Source of the DNA: Gracilaria gracilis
Taxonomy: Eukaryota > Rhodophyta > Florideophyceae > Gracilariales > Gracilariaceae
NCBI GenBank assembly: GCA_030374805.1
Contig: JARGSG010000026.1
Span: 248,001 to 312,000 of the forward strand
Length of the DNA stretch: 64,000 nt
Reading direction: 5' to 3'
In this document: positions 42,801-53,575 of the stretch, in pieces
Position numbering within the stretch: position 1 is the first letter of the stretch
How the letters are laid out: each line of letters starts with the position of its first letter
Position numbers and translations under genes: made by a program
Notes under the pieces: model-generated
What the model was told of the DNA's origin: nothing
Database searches by the model: none
The model's input: the letters and a program-made list of their open reading frames with translations, nothing else

Positions 42801-45143
42801 TCAACGAGGAATGGTCCGTGTACACGGTGAAGTGCACACCCATAAGATAGGGGCGAAGAGTTGCCAGAGCCCACACAACGGCGAGGCATTCTTTCTCCGA
42901 AACAGAGAAATTCCGTTCATGAACATTGAGCGAGCGCGACCAGTAACCAATGGGCTTACGTTCCCCTTCGGGGGTGGTTTTGGAAAAGAGCGCAACCCAC
43001 TTGGTAGTCGCTCGAGTCCGTCTCCACGGAGTACGGTAGTCCGGGTTTTGGCAACGATAGAATCGGAGCAGATGTGACAGCCTCCTTCAAGGAGTTAAAC
43101 GCCTCTGTCTCGACAGGCGTGAAGGGTACCAGTTTCGGTTGCTGGCCTTTTCGCAGTAGTGCGTTGAGGGGTGCCGCGATATCCGAGAAATTTTGGGACG
43201 AACCGTCGGTAGACGTTGACCAATCCCAAGAAGGAGCGCAATTCCGTTTGGGTTCGCGGTTCCTTCGCCTTGGCAAGGGACTTCACTCGAGCTTCCTCGA
43301 TCGACAACCGTCCTGGACGGATAACGTGGCCCAGGTACTTCACGGTGTCTGTGAAGAATTCACACTTCCTCAGCTTGAGGGAAATTCCTGCGTCACGCAG
43401 TGTGGTCATTACCTCACTTACGTGGGTGAGATGATCGTCCAGATTACTGGAGAAGACAATTATGTCATCTAGGTAAACTAGGCACGTCTGCCACTTAAAG
43501 CGGTTCAACAGGATGTCGATAGCACGCTGAAATGTAGCGGGAGCATTGGTGAGACCAAACGGCATACGATTGAAGCGGAAAGACCCAGAGTGACATACAA
43601 ACGCGGTCTTATCGCGGTCTTCCTCCCTTACGGGGACTTGCCAATATCCCCAATTGGCGTCCAATGCAGTGAATGCGGTTGCGTTTCCGAGCGAATCGAT
43701 GCCCTCGTCCATGCAAGGGATTGGGTACGTGTCCCTGATCGTCACGGCATTGAGCCGGCTGTAGTCGACACAGAACCTCCAGGTTCCGTCGGCCTTGATT
43801 GCCAGTACTACTGGGGACGCCCAGGGTGACTGAGCGGGCTCAATCACACCTTCGTGGAGCATCTTGTCCACTTGGAACTGCTCCTCTTCCCGAGCCTTCG
43901 GTCCTGCTCTGTAACGGGGTTGCGAAACGGGTCGCGCGTCCGGTAGCAAATCAATCCGGTGTTCCGTTGTATTTATCTCACCAAGAGATCCATCCCACAT
44001 TGGGGTAAATTCCCGTAACATATCTCTCAGACGTTCACGGTGTGATTCCGGCACGTGGCCGAGATCGAGGTCCTCAAGAGCCTTCACGGGATCAATCCGG
44101 TCATAGCTCGTTGGGCCATGTTCCGTACCGGATTCAGGCGCAGGCGCGACTTCCGAGTCACTCGGCAATTTATCCGTTGAAAACGGAGTTGTGACGGGAG
44201 TATCCTCCCCCTCTTTACACGGAACGTCGGGGTGTCCCGGATTGTCGCCCTCTTTTGAGGAAACCAAACCGAGGACATCGGCAGCCGTCATTCGTGTAGG
44301 GAGCATCGCGGGTGGGTGCGGTGTGACCGATCCAATGACTTGGTTCTTTACCAGATACTGGGGGATGTTGCCAAGATTGGCAACAAGTATCCGGAAAGGA
44401 GCATTCGGTGACACCTGTGCAACACCGTTCGCCACTGCGAGATGATGCTTCTCGTATAACGAGGAAATGGGTTGAATAACCCGGAGGCCGTGTTGACGGG
44501 AATGGACCTGCACCATTACTTGGGATTCTGGTGGAATACATACCGATGTTGCGACGCGGAGTTTTGTGGACTCACGAGTCGCCGGTGGTGGTTCCTGCGC
44601 AGCAGGTAGTGGAACTTGTTTCCTCGATGCACGCTTCAGCGGCCGACGAACTATCGGGACCGACGAACCGTCTTCGAACTCCACACGCCTGAGGCGGTGT
44701 CTGATTGCGTCGACAAATCTGTCGCAGTAATCACATCCCAAAATAACTGGGGCAGCCAATGACCAACATACCATAAAGTCGAGCTTGACCACGGAGGTCC
44801 CCAAAGGCACGACTAAGTCGATTGTTCCCACCGTTGTTAACGGGTTGTTATTCGCGTTGGCGACTTTGGGCGTCGCCTAGCGGCGAATACGTGTCCGCAC
44901 CAGCGGTGGCAGGAGAGACTCCACGATAAAGTTCGGCCCTGCACCGGTGTCTAATACCGTGAGAGTGCGCACCATAAACTGGGTACTGAGGCCAAGGTCG
45001 GCGTAAACTTTATAGTTACGCTTGGCCATCACGAGGACTCTATCCGGGAACCGGTTTTTCTTTACCCGTACCCACGGTCGACGAAGAACACCCAAGTGTT
45101 CCGAGTCCGCGTCAGCGGTGTCTTTCCTCGAAAGGATCTTCAC
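39837..45143 (-). pseudogene. pol: pol of the chromovirus: protease, RT, RNase H, integrase, chromodomain
   Basis: Read right to left: protease with LDTGAGPNFI (44877-45143, ended by a TAG at 44877-44879 in the same frame as what follows); reverse transcriptase (to about 43,190) with the catalytic YLDD box and FGLTNAPATFQR; RNase H in other frames down to about 42,600 (DSSDYQVGCALF, YTDHSSLRWL, NTQADALSRLP); integrase zinc finger H-H-C-C (GHAGGRKLYLTLRRDFYWP...CTEC) to about 42,080; a poorly preserved core at about 41,600-42,050; integrase C-terminal domain (KLSPVADGPFKVI) in 40073-41614. A Pro/Thr/Ser-rich linker of about 300 residues follows, then a chromodomain at 39837-40076 (YIVDRIVGHSW...YQVRWYGYD). 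Several frameshifts make it inactive. Confidence 0.9.
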
Positions 45144-45223
45144 CGGGGAGCGAGGCGGCGTCGCCTCGGACGTCGGCAGCCTCTGCTCTGAGGACGTCTC
45201 TCCCGAATGGGAGACTCCCTCGT

Positions 45224-47402
45224 TTAGTTTCCCTGGGCTTCCGCCTGCGGCGGCTGCTCAGGTTCCTCGACCACGAGTGCTTGGGCAAGTTGGCCTCGGG
45301 GTCCCGCAACAGCGGTGTTTGGATCGTCTACGACGCGGTGTACCGGTGCTACCGGATGTGCCGGCTGTGCCGCAGCACGCTGGTAGGTCGGCGCTGTCGG
45401 TATAACGTGCGCGAAGTCCGTCTTAGCCCGGAGATACGACGTCATTGGGACGGATCGCTTCTCCTCTGGAGTGAGGGCCTCATAGTTCACCGTCACCTTG
45501 CCCAGGTCTCTCAGGGAGAGAAGGCATTGCGGTGACGTGTGACCATGGGTATAGCAGAGATGGCATATCAACGCTATCAATGCTTGCCTACCCTGTCGAA
45601 AGGTCCCACTCCGGTTATCCGTAAACGTCCCGCTGGGCGGCTGTCCTGCCATCCTGGTCGTTGGAAGCGGGTTTCTCCGTTCGAGTACGGGATGTAAGAC
45701 CCGCGAACTCGGGTGGCATCGGCATAAAGCACGGTGCCGTCCTGAGCGGTCTCGAAGGAGGCGTCCGTCGTCGGAACGGAGTCGATTTCGCCGTGGGCGA
45801 GCTGGACGTTATCGTACTCCTTCGGAGGTACTCCATCCGTGACGAGCGACAGAGATGGGGATTTCGTTTCCATCAACAACGCCTTGGCGGACTTAGACCG
45901 AGTACTCGGACTTTGGCGCGGAGGGAGTCACCTTGGGCTCTTGCATACTGGATGAGCTCCAGGTAGGTGATCTTCCTCCTGTCCTCGCAATAGCGGGCGA
46001 CCAAAGTCCGGATAGCCGGGTCGAGTCCGTCGATGAACATTGTACAACGCTCTGTAGCGGGGTAGAAATTACCACAACGGTGGAAAGCCTTGTTCATGCG
46101 TACCGAAAAATCGGTTTCCGTCTCGCCTGAGCGTTGACGTGTGTCTCGCAAAGCAAGTATCGCCGACTAAATGGCACCATTTGTGGCGTACGACCGTAAC
46201 AGATATTGCACTGCTTCGGGCCTGCAAGTAACTCCTCCTTCGGAGGCCCGCGGCGAACCTCTTACAGAGTGATACTGGTCCTCGGCCACACCACGTAAGA
46301 AATACGGTAAGGCAATGTAGGCCTGTTCCTCATTCATCCAGAGTATATCGGCTTCCGCGACGAAGCGGGCGAGAAAATCTAGCACCAAGATTGGGTCTTC
46401 TCCAGTAAACAACTGGTTACGAAGCGAGATCTGCATCCGTTTGATGCAGTCCTTCACCTTGCCTGTACCACGGGGTGTTCGATCCAAAGAGGAGTCTTCC
46501 AAACGGTAATACCGGTATGACAACAGCTTCTCATAGAGAGGGTTGGTGGGCTTCAGGACTTTCAAGCCCGTGTGCTTCCGTCCTTTTGTACGAGCACGAA
46601 CCGCACCTTGCGTGACTGCAGACCGTTTAGAGCGTGACGCCCGTATAGCACGGTTTTCGTCAGACGACGATTCTGACGAGTCAGCATTGTCCGAATTGTT
46701 CGGGTCCGCATCCGACGAAGTAGACGAGTCTGAACCCTGATCGTCCTGTTGGCTCTTTCGCCTGCGGCGATTCTTCTCGCGTGCCGAGTTCTTGGCCCTG
46801 TGCGACACAGCGACCGGCTCCGCCGGAGTGGCAGCATCCATAGGAATGGTTTGCTCCAGCATCTCCAGGCGGTCTCTTACACGATCAAATCGGTCCTGAA
46901 TTCCTTCTACGAAGGTGGCGGGTTGACCAAAGCACTCTAACATTTTGTTGACGTCGGACCGTAACGTACGAAGATCCTCAGAAATACCCGTTGCAGGGGA
47001 GTCTTCCGCCTGTTGGCGTAGAATGTTGACCACCCCTACAAGGGAGTTGTGAGCACTGCGCAGCTGACGCAACTGCTCTTCCAGAGCTGTACCCTGGGGG
47101 ATGTTGTCCTTCTCCCGATGGCACTGAACCACCGCAGCCGCGGGTGGAGCCGTAGCAGACGGGGCTGCGGCAGCAACGGCCGGGGCCGGACCAGCACCAT
47201 CAGTAGGGGGAAGCGACGGGGCAAAAGGAAGTGTCCTGTGTGCCGGTTGTTAGCCCGACGTCTTAGACGGATTATTCACACCAATGGTGGAGCCAGCATG
47301 CCTGGGGATGCGTGAGACGAACCGATCATCCCCAGCGACACCACCACCGTGGGAACGACTGCGAGTAACCGCAGCTTCCGTCTCAGACGGTTTTCGAGAC
47401 AT
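45224..47402 (-). pseudogene. gag: gag of the chromovirus
   Basis: The ATG at 47402 opens a frame (MSRKPSETEAAV) broken by TAA at 47250-47252 and TAG at 46167-46169, and frameshifted near 45,875. The middle is Ser/Asp-rich and basic. A capsid-like helical part follows (KDCIKRMQISLRNQLFTGED, then DFLARFVAEADILW). A zinc knuckle of the CX2CX4HX4C type (CHLCYTHGHTSPQC) lies in the last frame (45224-45652), as expected for nucleocapsid. Confidence 0.85.
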
Positions 47403-47503
47403 GATTTCTCAACCAACCGTGCAACGGGAAACTTCCAGAAGTAGAAACGAAACCTCGAAGAGGGAGAACACACATGAGTACGTGTTAAACCAAATATCCG
47501 ATT

Positions 47504-47519
47504 CTAGGTCGGGAGACCA
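47504..47519 (-). other. Primer-binding site
   Basis: Three bases inside the 5' LTR, the minus strand reads TGGTCTCCCGACC. TGG at the start complements the CCA end of a tRNA. Which tRNA is used was not determined. Confidence 0.65.
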
Positions 47520-47522
47520 GTT

Positions 47523-48290
47523 TGTAGTGCAACGCCAGAGGCGGAACGACACCACGAAGACGTCCGAGATCTTCCTCCGTAGGAGGATAGTCAGCAGACA
47601 GAGCCTCTCTGGCAAGGCACGACGAAGTCGGGTGTAAGCCGAGGCCAAGCCGTCACGACGGGCGTAGAGAGTTGAGCAAGGATCGGTGTTGGCAACACGT
47701 GTGTGAGTGAACGGGCCCTCGAGAGAGGCACGAGTCCACGGAAGTGGGGAAAGAGAAAAGGAATCCGCGAGAGCGGGGGATGGGAAGAAGGAAAAGGAGA
47801 AAAGGGCAAAAAGGCTACGGTAAACACCGGGGTTATCCCTGTACAGGGTCGAACGCGACACAAGCGGAAAACACTCCCACGAATGGGTCCTGTTAGGTGA
47901 CGCAGGGAGGATACACTACCCGTAGGCAACATAGCCTCTCTCCTGGAAGGAGTCGATGACCGCCAAAGGCGAAGAAGTATAGAGCCAACCCTGGTTGGGG
48001 GAACTTTACTGTGCACGGCGGCGAGGTCGCCGCCGGGCTAAGTAGTGAGCTCGCACCAACACTAATTAAATAAACTAACTAAATTAGGCCCACGCCCAGT
48101 GGTAATTACCCACGCGCCGTGGCGCTTGTCCCACGTGTACGTGGCCAACCTCCTGGCTCAACCGTGTCCCACGTGTCCTTCTCACTACAGTGGTTGTTAC
48201 TATTCATATACTCCCACTTGGGGCAACCGCCCGACAGGTCGGAATATGACTAAGTAGTCAGAAACCTCCATAAGAGGGCGTTGTACTACA
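47523..48290 (-). repeat. 5' LTR of the chromovirus
   Basis: 768 bp, the partner of 36872-37639. It carries the element promoter in minus orientation. The short direct/inverted motif CCCACGTGT(A) is repeated within it. Confidence 0.95.
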
Positions 48291-48295
48291 AGAAA

Positions 48296-48934
48296 TGCGA
48301 GATTACGTACCAGAGGGAACTATTTGATTGGGCTGCTGGGACTCGAAATGTCACATCCGAAATAGAATGCAAGCAGGCACTGAACTTTATGAGAGGAATG
48401 GGTCCTAAGTGGGATTCGCTTGCTGGCTAGTTGGAGCAGAACAGGTGCGCGTATATTTTATGGTTCCAAAACCATCTTTGCACTATACCTTTGGTCGAAA
48501 GGCACCGAGCCATTTTCTTCGACACAAACCCAAATGAAGCATATCATAATAAGGTCAAATCCCTTCCAGAATTTGCCGTCAGAACGGGACGAGGACTCCA
48601 AATTCTTGATGCCCTCAAACTTCTACGAGAACTGGACCACAACGATGCACAAAATTTAAGCAAGAACTGTCTGTCGAAGGGTTCCCAGATACTTTCCACA
48701 CCAGAATGGAAACGAACTCAGTCCAAGGCTCGGAAAAGAAATTTTGTTGAGATGATTGAGATTGATGACAGGACGGTTCCCGCAAGGCAACCAAAGAAAG
48801 CGAAAAAGAATTCGAAGACTACCAAAATCAGAAGTACTAAACAAGATAAAACAATTGAATTGTTAAATTCAAGAATTGGAAAGCTTGAGAGCAAGATTGA
48901 GAAGTTACTGGAACAGAAGACTGTAGAGCAGTAA
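48296..48934 (+). pseudogene. 3' part of the split reading frame in the AT-rich block
   Basis: Continues the 34869-36871 frame in phase after the chromovirus, with one in-frame TAG at 48428-48430. The rest reads on to the TAA at 48932-48934. It contains RAIFFDTNPNEAYHNKVKSL, followed by a basic Lys-rich stretch and a C-terminal coiled coil (TIELLNSRIGKLESKIEKLL). The combination recalls the last acidic motif region of some DNA transposases, but no family can be named. Confidence 0.55.
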
Positions 48935-50030
48935 CTTGGATTTAGAAGCTTTGCAAAAATAAAAGTGAATGTGAGAAATGGGCGTACCATCCAGCTATTT
49001 GTGACTAAAAAGTGAATGGGCTTCGTTTTATCTCTTCATGGCGTACCAAGTGTTGAGATTCTGCTTCATTGCAAAATGGTTTGAAAAGCATATACATATA
49101 AGTTGAAATGAACATATAAATTTACGCCAGAATCACATTTGTCAAAGTACCTCGGAAAGAAAAATGATATATATATATATATATATATATGTTGTATATG
49201 CTAATGAAATAATTTTATAGTTCAACCCAACAGAAACATTTCGTTTGTATTCCACGCATCACTTCTTACTACTGAATGTTGAAAACACATCTTTAATGCG
49301 TTCAATACATGAGCAGAAGATGGCCATTTTAAAGAGTTGGTGCATTAGAATAATAGTTTACCTTTCTTTGTTGACGAACGATATTTTTTTCGGGGAATGA
49401 CATCTAGGGCCACTTAACTTTGTTATGAATTGTTTGATTGCAATAGAAAAACTTTAACCTCTAAATCAAGGCCAATTAAATATTTTGCAACTCTCATGAT
49501 GAGCTTTTCTTCTCAGTTTCCCTTTTGCAAACCTTTTATCTACTACAAAGAATCTTTTTACCGTTTGAGTATTCGATATTATATTTTTTTACATCGTACA
49601 AACAAAATATGTAGCTTCGTAGGTCAGCGAAAACAAAGAATAATTAAGTTATGCTATGTAGTGGTCTAATGTACGTTCTTATGCAGGATGATGTGTGGTG
49701 CATCAAAGTCGCGAAGTGCAAAGAATTTGAAAAAAATTTCGTAACATCGCAGTATAAATTAGTAAATTACGTTGCCAAAAGTTTTGAAATGCTTGGAACT
49801 TCTCTAAAGCAAAAGAAATTAGTTGATTCTAATTTCTGAAATTGAAAGAAGAATAATTCGTTTACTATCCTATTTTTTGCCAAGGTTTTTGAAGTTTTGC
49901 AAGACTGCAGTTTATACTTCGGTACTTTATTTGAAATTTTGGATATTACGTAGATTCGTATAAGTGAACAGCTTCGTCGGGTTTGCCTCTCTACAGATTT
50001 GGTGTTCGTCTTAGATACTCACCACGAGGG
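48935..50030. other. Right part of the AT-rich block, no gene
   Basis: AT-rich sequence with an (AT)n run at about 49,170-49,190 and short frames only. ATTTGAAATTTTGG at 49929-49942 is the reverse complement of 32978-32991 near the left edge, a possible remnant of inverted ends. Normal composition resumes near 50,030. Confidence 0.5.
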
Positions 50031-50080
50031 TATCCGGGGGTCGAGCTCGCCGCGCTCCTGCGCGACAACATGATAATATC

Positions 50081-50106
50081 GAGGCAACCCCCCAAGGGGG
50101 TGCCTC
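50081..50106. other. GC-rich hairpin
   Basis: GAGGCA and TGCCTC flank a CCCCC-AA-GGGGG core, giving an 11-bp stem with a tiny loop. It lies just right of the AT-rich block. The role is unknown. Confidence 0.6.
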
Positions 50107-50161
50107 GCGTCGTATATCGCGTGTTACCGATGCTTCTCGGCTTGCTGAGCTAACGCCCAGA

Positions 50162-50982
50162 GTGGCGCGCAAGCGCGCGCAACGCCGTCGCCGGGCTCTT
50201 CAACGAATGCTCCGCGCGGATGCCGAGCGGAACGCTTTGCTACAGGGCTCATCGCAGCCCACAGTATTGCCTGTCATTGCCTCCGAAGAAGATCAAGAGG
50301 CAGAGCCGGTCACTGCATTGCAACAGGCTTCTAGTGCCGTCGCACCGGTGCATTTGGCATCTCTTGCGCAGCCTGGCTTCCCGTCCTCACCGTAGTTAGA
50401 GAGGGTAGGTGTAGTGGAGGAGGCTTTTGGTGGTCAGAGCAGCACTTTAATGTACGATGGAGATGATCAGTTGGGTAATCATTGGGTCGAAGTTGTGTTT
50501 GTTCGCAGGTACAAAGCTGCAGTGCCCTGTCCGTGTGAGCTTTCGTCATGCAACAAACTGATCAAGGTGGGTAAATATGGGCACGTTGCTGATGAAGCCC
50601 AACAACAGTGTGCACATTGCACAACCGGGAAGGAAAGGGTTTTGCGAGCCCCGCAGAGCTCCAGAAGCATATACAAAAAGCTCAAGGATGTCGGGAAAGT
50701 CGAGGAGTTATTCTTCCCCCGAACCGCAAGCCCAAGGAACGCTTAGGAGACGTTCTTTGCCATAAAATTTCTCGTTTGAAGCACAGGGTAATGAAAGAGG
50801 GGAAGCTCAAGTTTAATTGTCAAGTTTGTAGCACTCTGGTCAACTACAAAGACCGTTGGAACCATTGTGCTTATTGCTGGTTAGACGTACATGGGATGAA
50901 GCGTGTGTCTCATCAAGACAGAATCCATGACGAGACTCCAATTAGTTCTCCCTCGCTTCATGAAAGCGACTCCAGTGAGTAA
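50162..50982 (+). pseudogene. Zinc-finger-like frame remnants, repeat-derived
   Basis: Three short frames in series (50162-50395, 50414-50746, 50608-50982). The second contains CPCELSSC and CAHC. The third, in another frame, continues ASPAELQKHIQKAQGC and later FNCQVC...HCAYCWLDVHG, giving two Cys/His clusters. A frameshift near 50,640 joins them best. Such fingers occur in transposon-encoded proteins; I cannot assign the family. The first frame is Arg/Ala-rich and may not be coding. Confidence 0.35.
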
Positions 50983-51061
50983 ATATACGTAAAGCCCCTT
51001 CGCTTTCAAAGTGCTCAGTGTGCCGCCCTGCTCTTGCCCCAGTTGCCCAGCAGATGTACGA

Positions 51062-52975
51062 CTTTAGTTAGCAGACGAGAACGGCGGGGCCAGCTCGAGC
51101 TTGGCGGACCCAGCGCCAGGTGGCAAGCGAGAGAAAGAGCGGCCAGCGGCGCGCAGGAGCAAGATAGCCAGGCCACAGCAAGGGCGGCGGGCCCTATAAG
51201 GCGTCAACATGGCGTCAAAAGAGGCGTAACGGCGGCGAGAGAGGAACTGAAAAGCAAGGGTGGTGGCGGGCATGCAACGGCGGTCGGCGCGAGCTGGAGA
51301 GCATGAGCGGCCGGTGGTGGGTTGGAGCAGAGGTGGCGAGAAGGCAGGCTTGGCTTGTGGTGGGCAGGCGGCGACGACGAGCGGTGCGATCTGGAGAGCA
51401 ACGGAGCCGGGTGGGACCAAGAGCTGCAGGCGAGGTGTGGCGGATGGGAGCAAGAGCGGCGGTCAGGTGGCGGCGGGCGGGAGCAAAAGTAGCAGACGGA
51501 GGACGGGAGCACGAACGGCGGGTGGTGGGCTGGCGATGGCGGGGTGTGGCCGGTGGGCGATGGCGGGGTGTGGCTGGCGGGCAATGGCGGGGTGTGGCGG
51601 GCGGTAGGGCGGCGGCGAGGGGCGCGAGCTGGAAAACAACGGTGGTAGTTATGACGGGCCGGAGCAAGAGCTACGAGCGGTGGGCGCCGCCTGGCACCAA
51701 GAGCTGTAGGCGGTGGGCTGGAGGTAGAGCAGCAGATGTCGAGCCGCCCCCAGGAGCGAGACTGATGAGCTGGACCAAGAGCGGCGGTTGCGGGTGGCGG
51801 TTGGCGGGCGGGCGCCAAAGCGGCAAACGACCGACAGAGAGCAAACTCAAGGGTGGCGGGAGGGCGCCAAAGCAGCAAGTGACCGGTAGGGGTAGGAGCA
51901 AGTGCGTGGGGCGGAGTACGGCGGGCGGTAGGTGGCGGAAAGATATAGCCCAATTACGGCGGAAGGGCGGCGCGCAAAGATCTGAAAAACAACGCAGGGT
52001 GGCGGCGCGTGGCATGAGCCAGAATGGAAGGCATGGAGATGGCAGGCGGCGCGATGGTGGCGGCGGGTAGCGCGTGGTGGATTGACGGCTTGTGGTTGAG
52101 GGCCTGAAAGGGATGGTAGTGGCGGGCGGCGCAACGGTGGCGGTGAGTGGCGCGTGGTGGATAGAAACTTTGTGGTGGAGGGCTTCAGAGCGGTGCGCGG
52201 CGTTTCGCGGGTGGCGGGCGGGAGTAAAAGTGGCAGGAGACGGGCGGCGGGCGGGCGCAAAAAGGGGTGTGGCGGGGGCGGTGGAGCGGTAGCGGTGGGG
52301 CGACGTTCGGCGCAGCAACGGGCTGCGCGGCGGCGAGCGGTGCGTGGTGGGTGGGCGGGCGTTACAATAAAGTAAGCGACGGGAAGACCAAAAGCGGGGG
52401 GCGGGGGCTATGGACGGCAGCGGTAAGGTGGCGTGCGGCGCAGCAGCGGGCGCGGCGGTGGTGGGTGGTGGGGCGGCGGCGGGCGGTGCGTGGTTTGGCG
52501 TCAGGTTAAAGCGGGTCGGCGGCGGGCGGTGGTGGTCGACGGGCGGGCATGGATTGCGGCGTAGCAACGGGGGCGGCGACGGCGGGCGGTGGGGCGGAGG
52601 CGGTGGGCGGTGCGTGGCGTGGCGTCAGGTTAGAGCGGGGCGGCGGCGGGCGGTGCATGGTAGACGGGCGGGCGTAGCGTGGGGCGCAGCAACGGGCATG
52701 GCGGCGGCGGGCGGTGCATGGTAGACGGACGAGCGTGGCTTGGGACGCAGCAACGGGCACGGCGGTGGTGGGCGGTGGGGCACCGGCGGGCGGTTCGTGG
52801 CGTGGCGTCAGGTTAAAGGGCGGTGGCGGGCGGTGCGTGGTGGACGGGCGGGCCTGGCGTGCGGCGCAGCAACAAGCGCGGCGGCGGCGGGCGGTGGGGT
52901 GGCGGCGTGGCGGCGTGGCGGCGTGGCGCCACGCAGGTTAAAGTGGGGCGGCGGCGGGCGGACGCCAGTTGTGTG
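51062..52975. repeat. G-rich, GGC/GGT tandem-repeat region
   Basis: Almost 2 kb with a strong excess of G over C on the plus strand. Recurrent phrases are GGCGGGCGGTGCGTGG, ACGGGCGGGCG and GCAGCAACGGGC (near 52313, 52686, 52747; variants at 52439, 52561, 52867). GCGTCAGGTTA recurs at about 52499, 52622 and 52808. A tighter 30-bp tandem (GATGGCGGGGTGTGG) lies at about 51,535-51,605. Long open frames here on both strands come from the composition. Many closely spaced G runs could form G-quadruplexes. Confidence 0.8.
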
Positions 52976-53035
52976 AATAGATTCTAGTAATACGTGAAGC
53001 GGTACACTAGCTTTGCAGCTTACGCAAATTAAATT

Positions 53036-53575
53036 ACAGTACCACCCAAATGTTGCTTTTTGGGTTGTGCCAGTATTGGGTATTGGGTCCTCGCCACATC
53101 CCCACCGGAGAACATTTCTTGCCTTCCGATGCAACCGTGACGCACCATGGCACACGTAGACCAGAACACAGACTATTCAACGTGTGAATGAAGTGAATGA
53201 ATTGAGGCTTCCTGGCGGTAGCTCGGACTTCATCTCGGAAATTTATATGCTCCTCCGGGTCTGTGTCGTCAGCAGCTGGTCGTGAGAGCCTCTCAGAACA
53301 CGAGGGGGACAGTCCCACTTCATGTTGTAGCAAAATGGTCGATTTCTAAACAATCAAAAATGGTGCGTCCCTTATGGCGCACGCGCCCTAATTATCCCAT
53401 ATAAACGTGAAGAACGAAGGCCGGCAGAGAACGCCTCGAGAGCCTCGTGCACCGAAAGTCGGCTGAAAACGTTTATACAGCAAATCGCAGCATCAAGCAG
53501 TAGCTGGTGTACATCTGCACTCTACGCTCTGCAGCGTGTCTTTTTTTCGCAGTGTCACTTCCCTTATGCTTGTAA
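53036..53575. other. Region left of the hAT gene
   Basis: Composition returns to normal. CAGTACCACCC at about 53,038 could be a hAT-type end (these often begin CAG), but no matching right end was found. No gene is assigned. Confidence 0.3.

Larger units (their letters stand above)
36872..48290 (-). mobile_element. Ty3/gypsy chromovirus-type LTR retrotransposon, full length but decayed
   Basis: An 11.4-kb element in minus orientation: 5' LTR 47523-48290, primer-binding site just inside it, gag, protease, reverse transcriptase, RNase H, integrase, chromodomain, an opposite-strand frame, purine tract, 3' LTR 36872-37639. It is flanked by the 5-bp duplication AGAAA (36867-36871 and 48291-48295). 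LTRs start TG and end CA. By eye they differ at roughly a dozen of 768 positions, so the insertion is fairly recent, yet gag and pol contain several stops and frameshifts. It is inserted in an older AT-rich sequence and interrupts a reading frame there. Confidence 0.95.

Noticed and set aside
51064-52567. Long minus-strand Pro/Ala/His frames and plus-strand Gly/Arg frames
   Set aside because: They arise from the G-rich tandem repeats and have no domain content.
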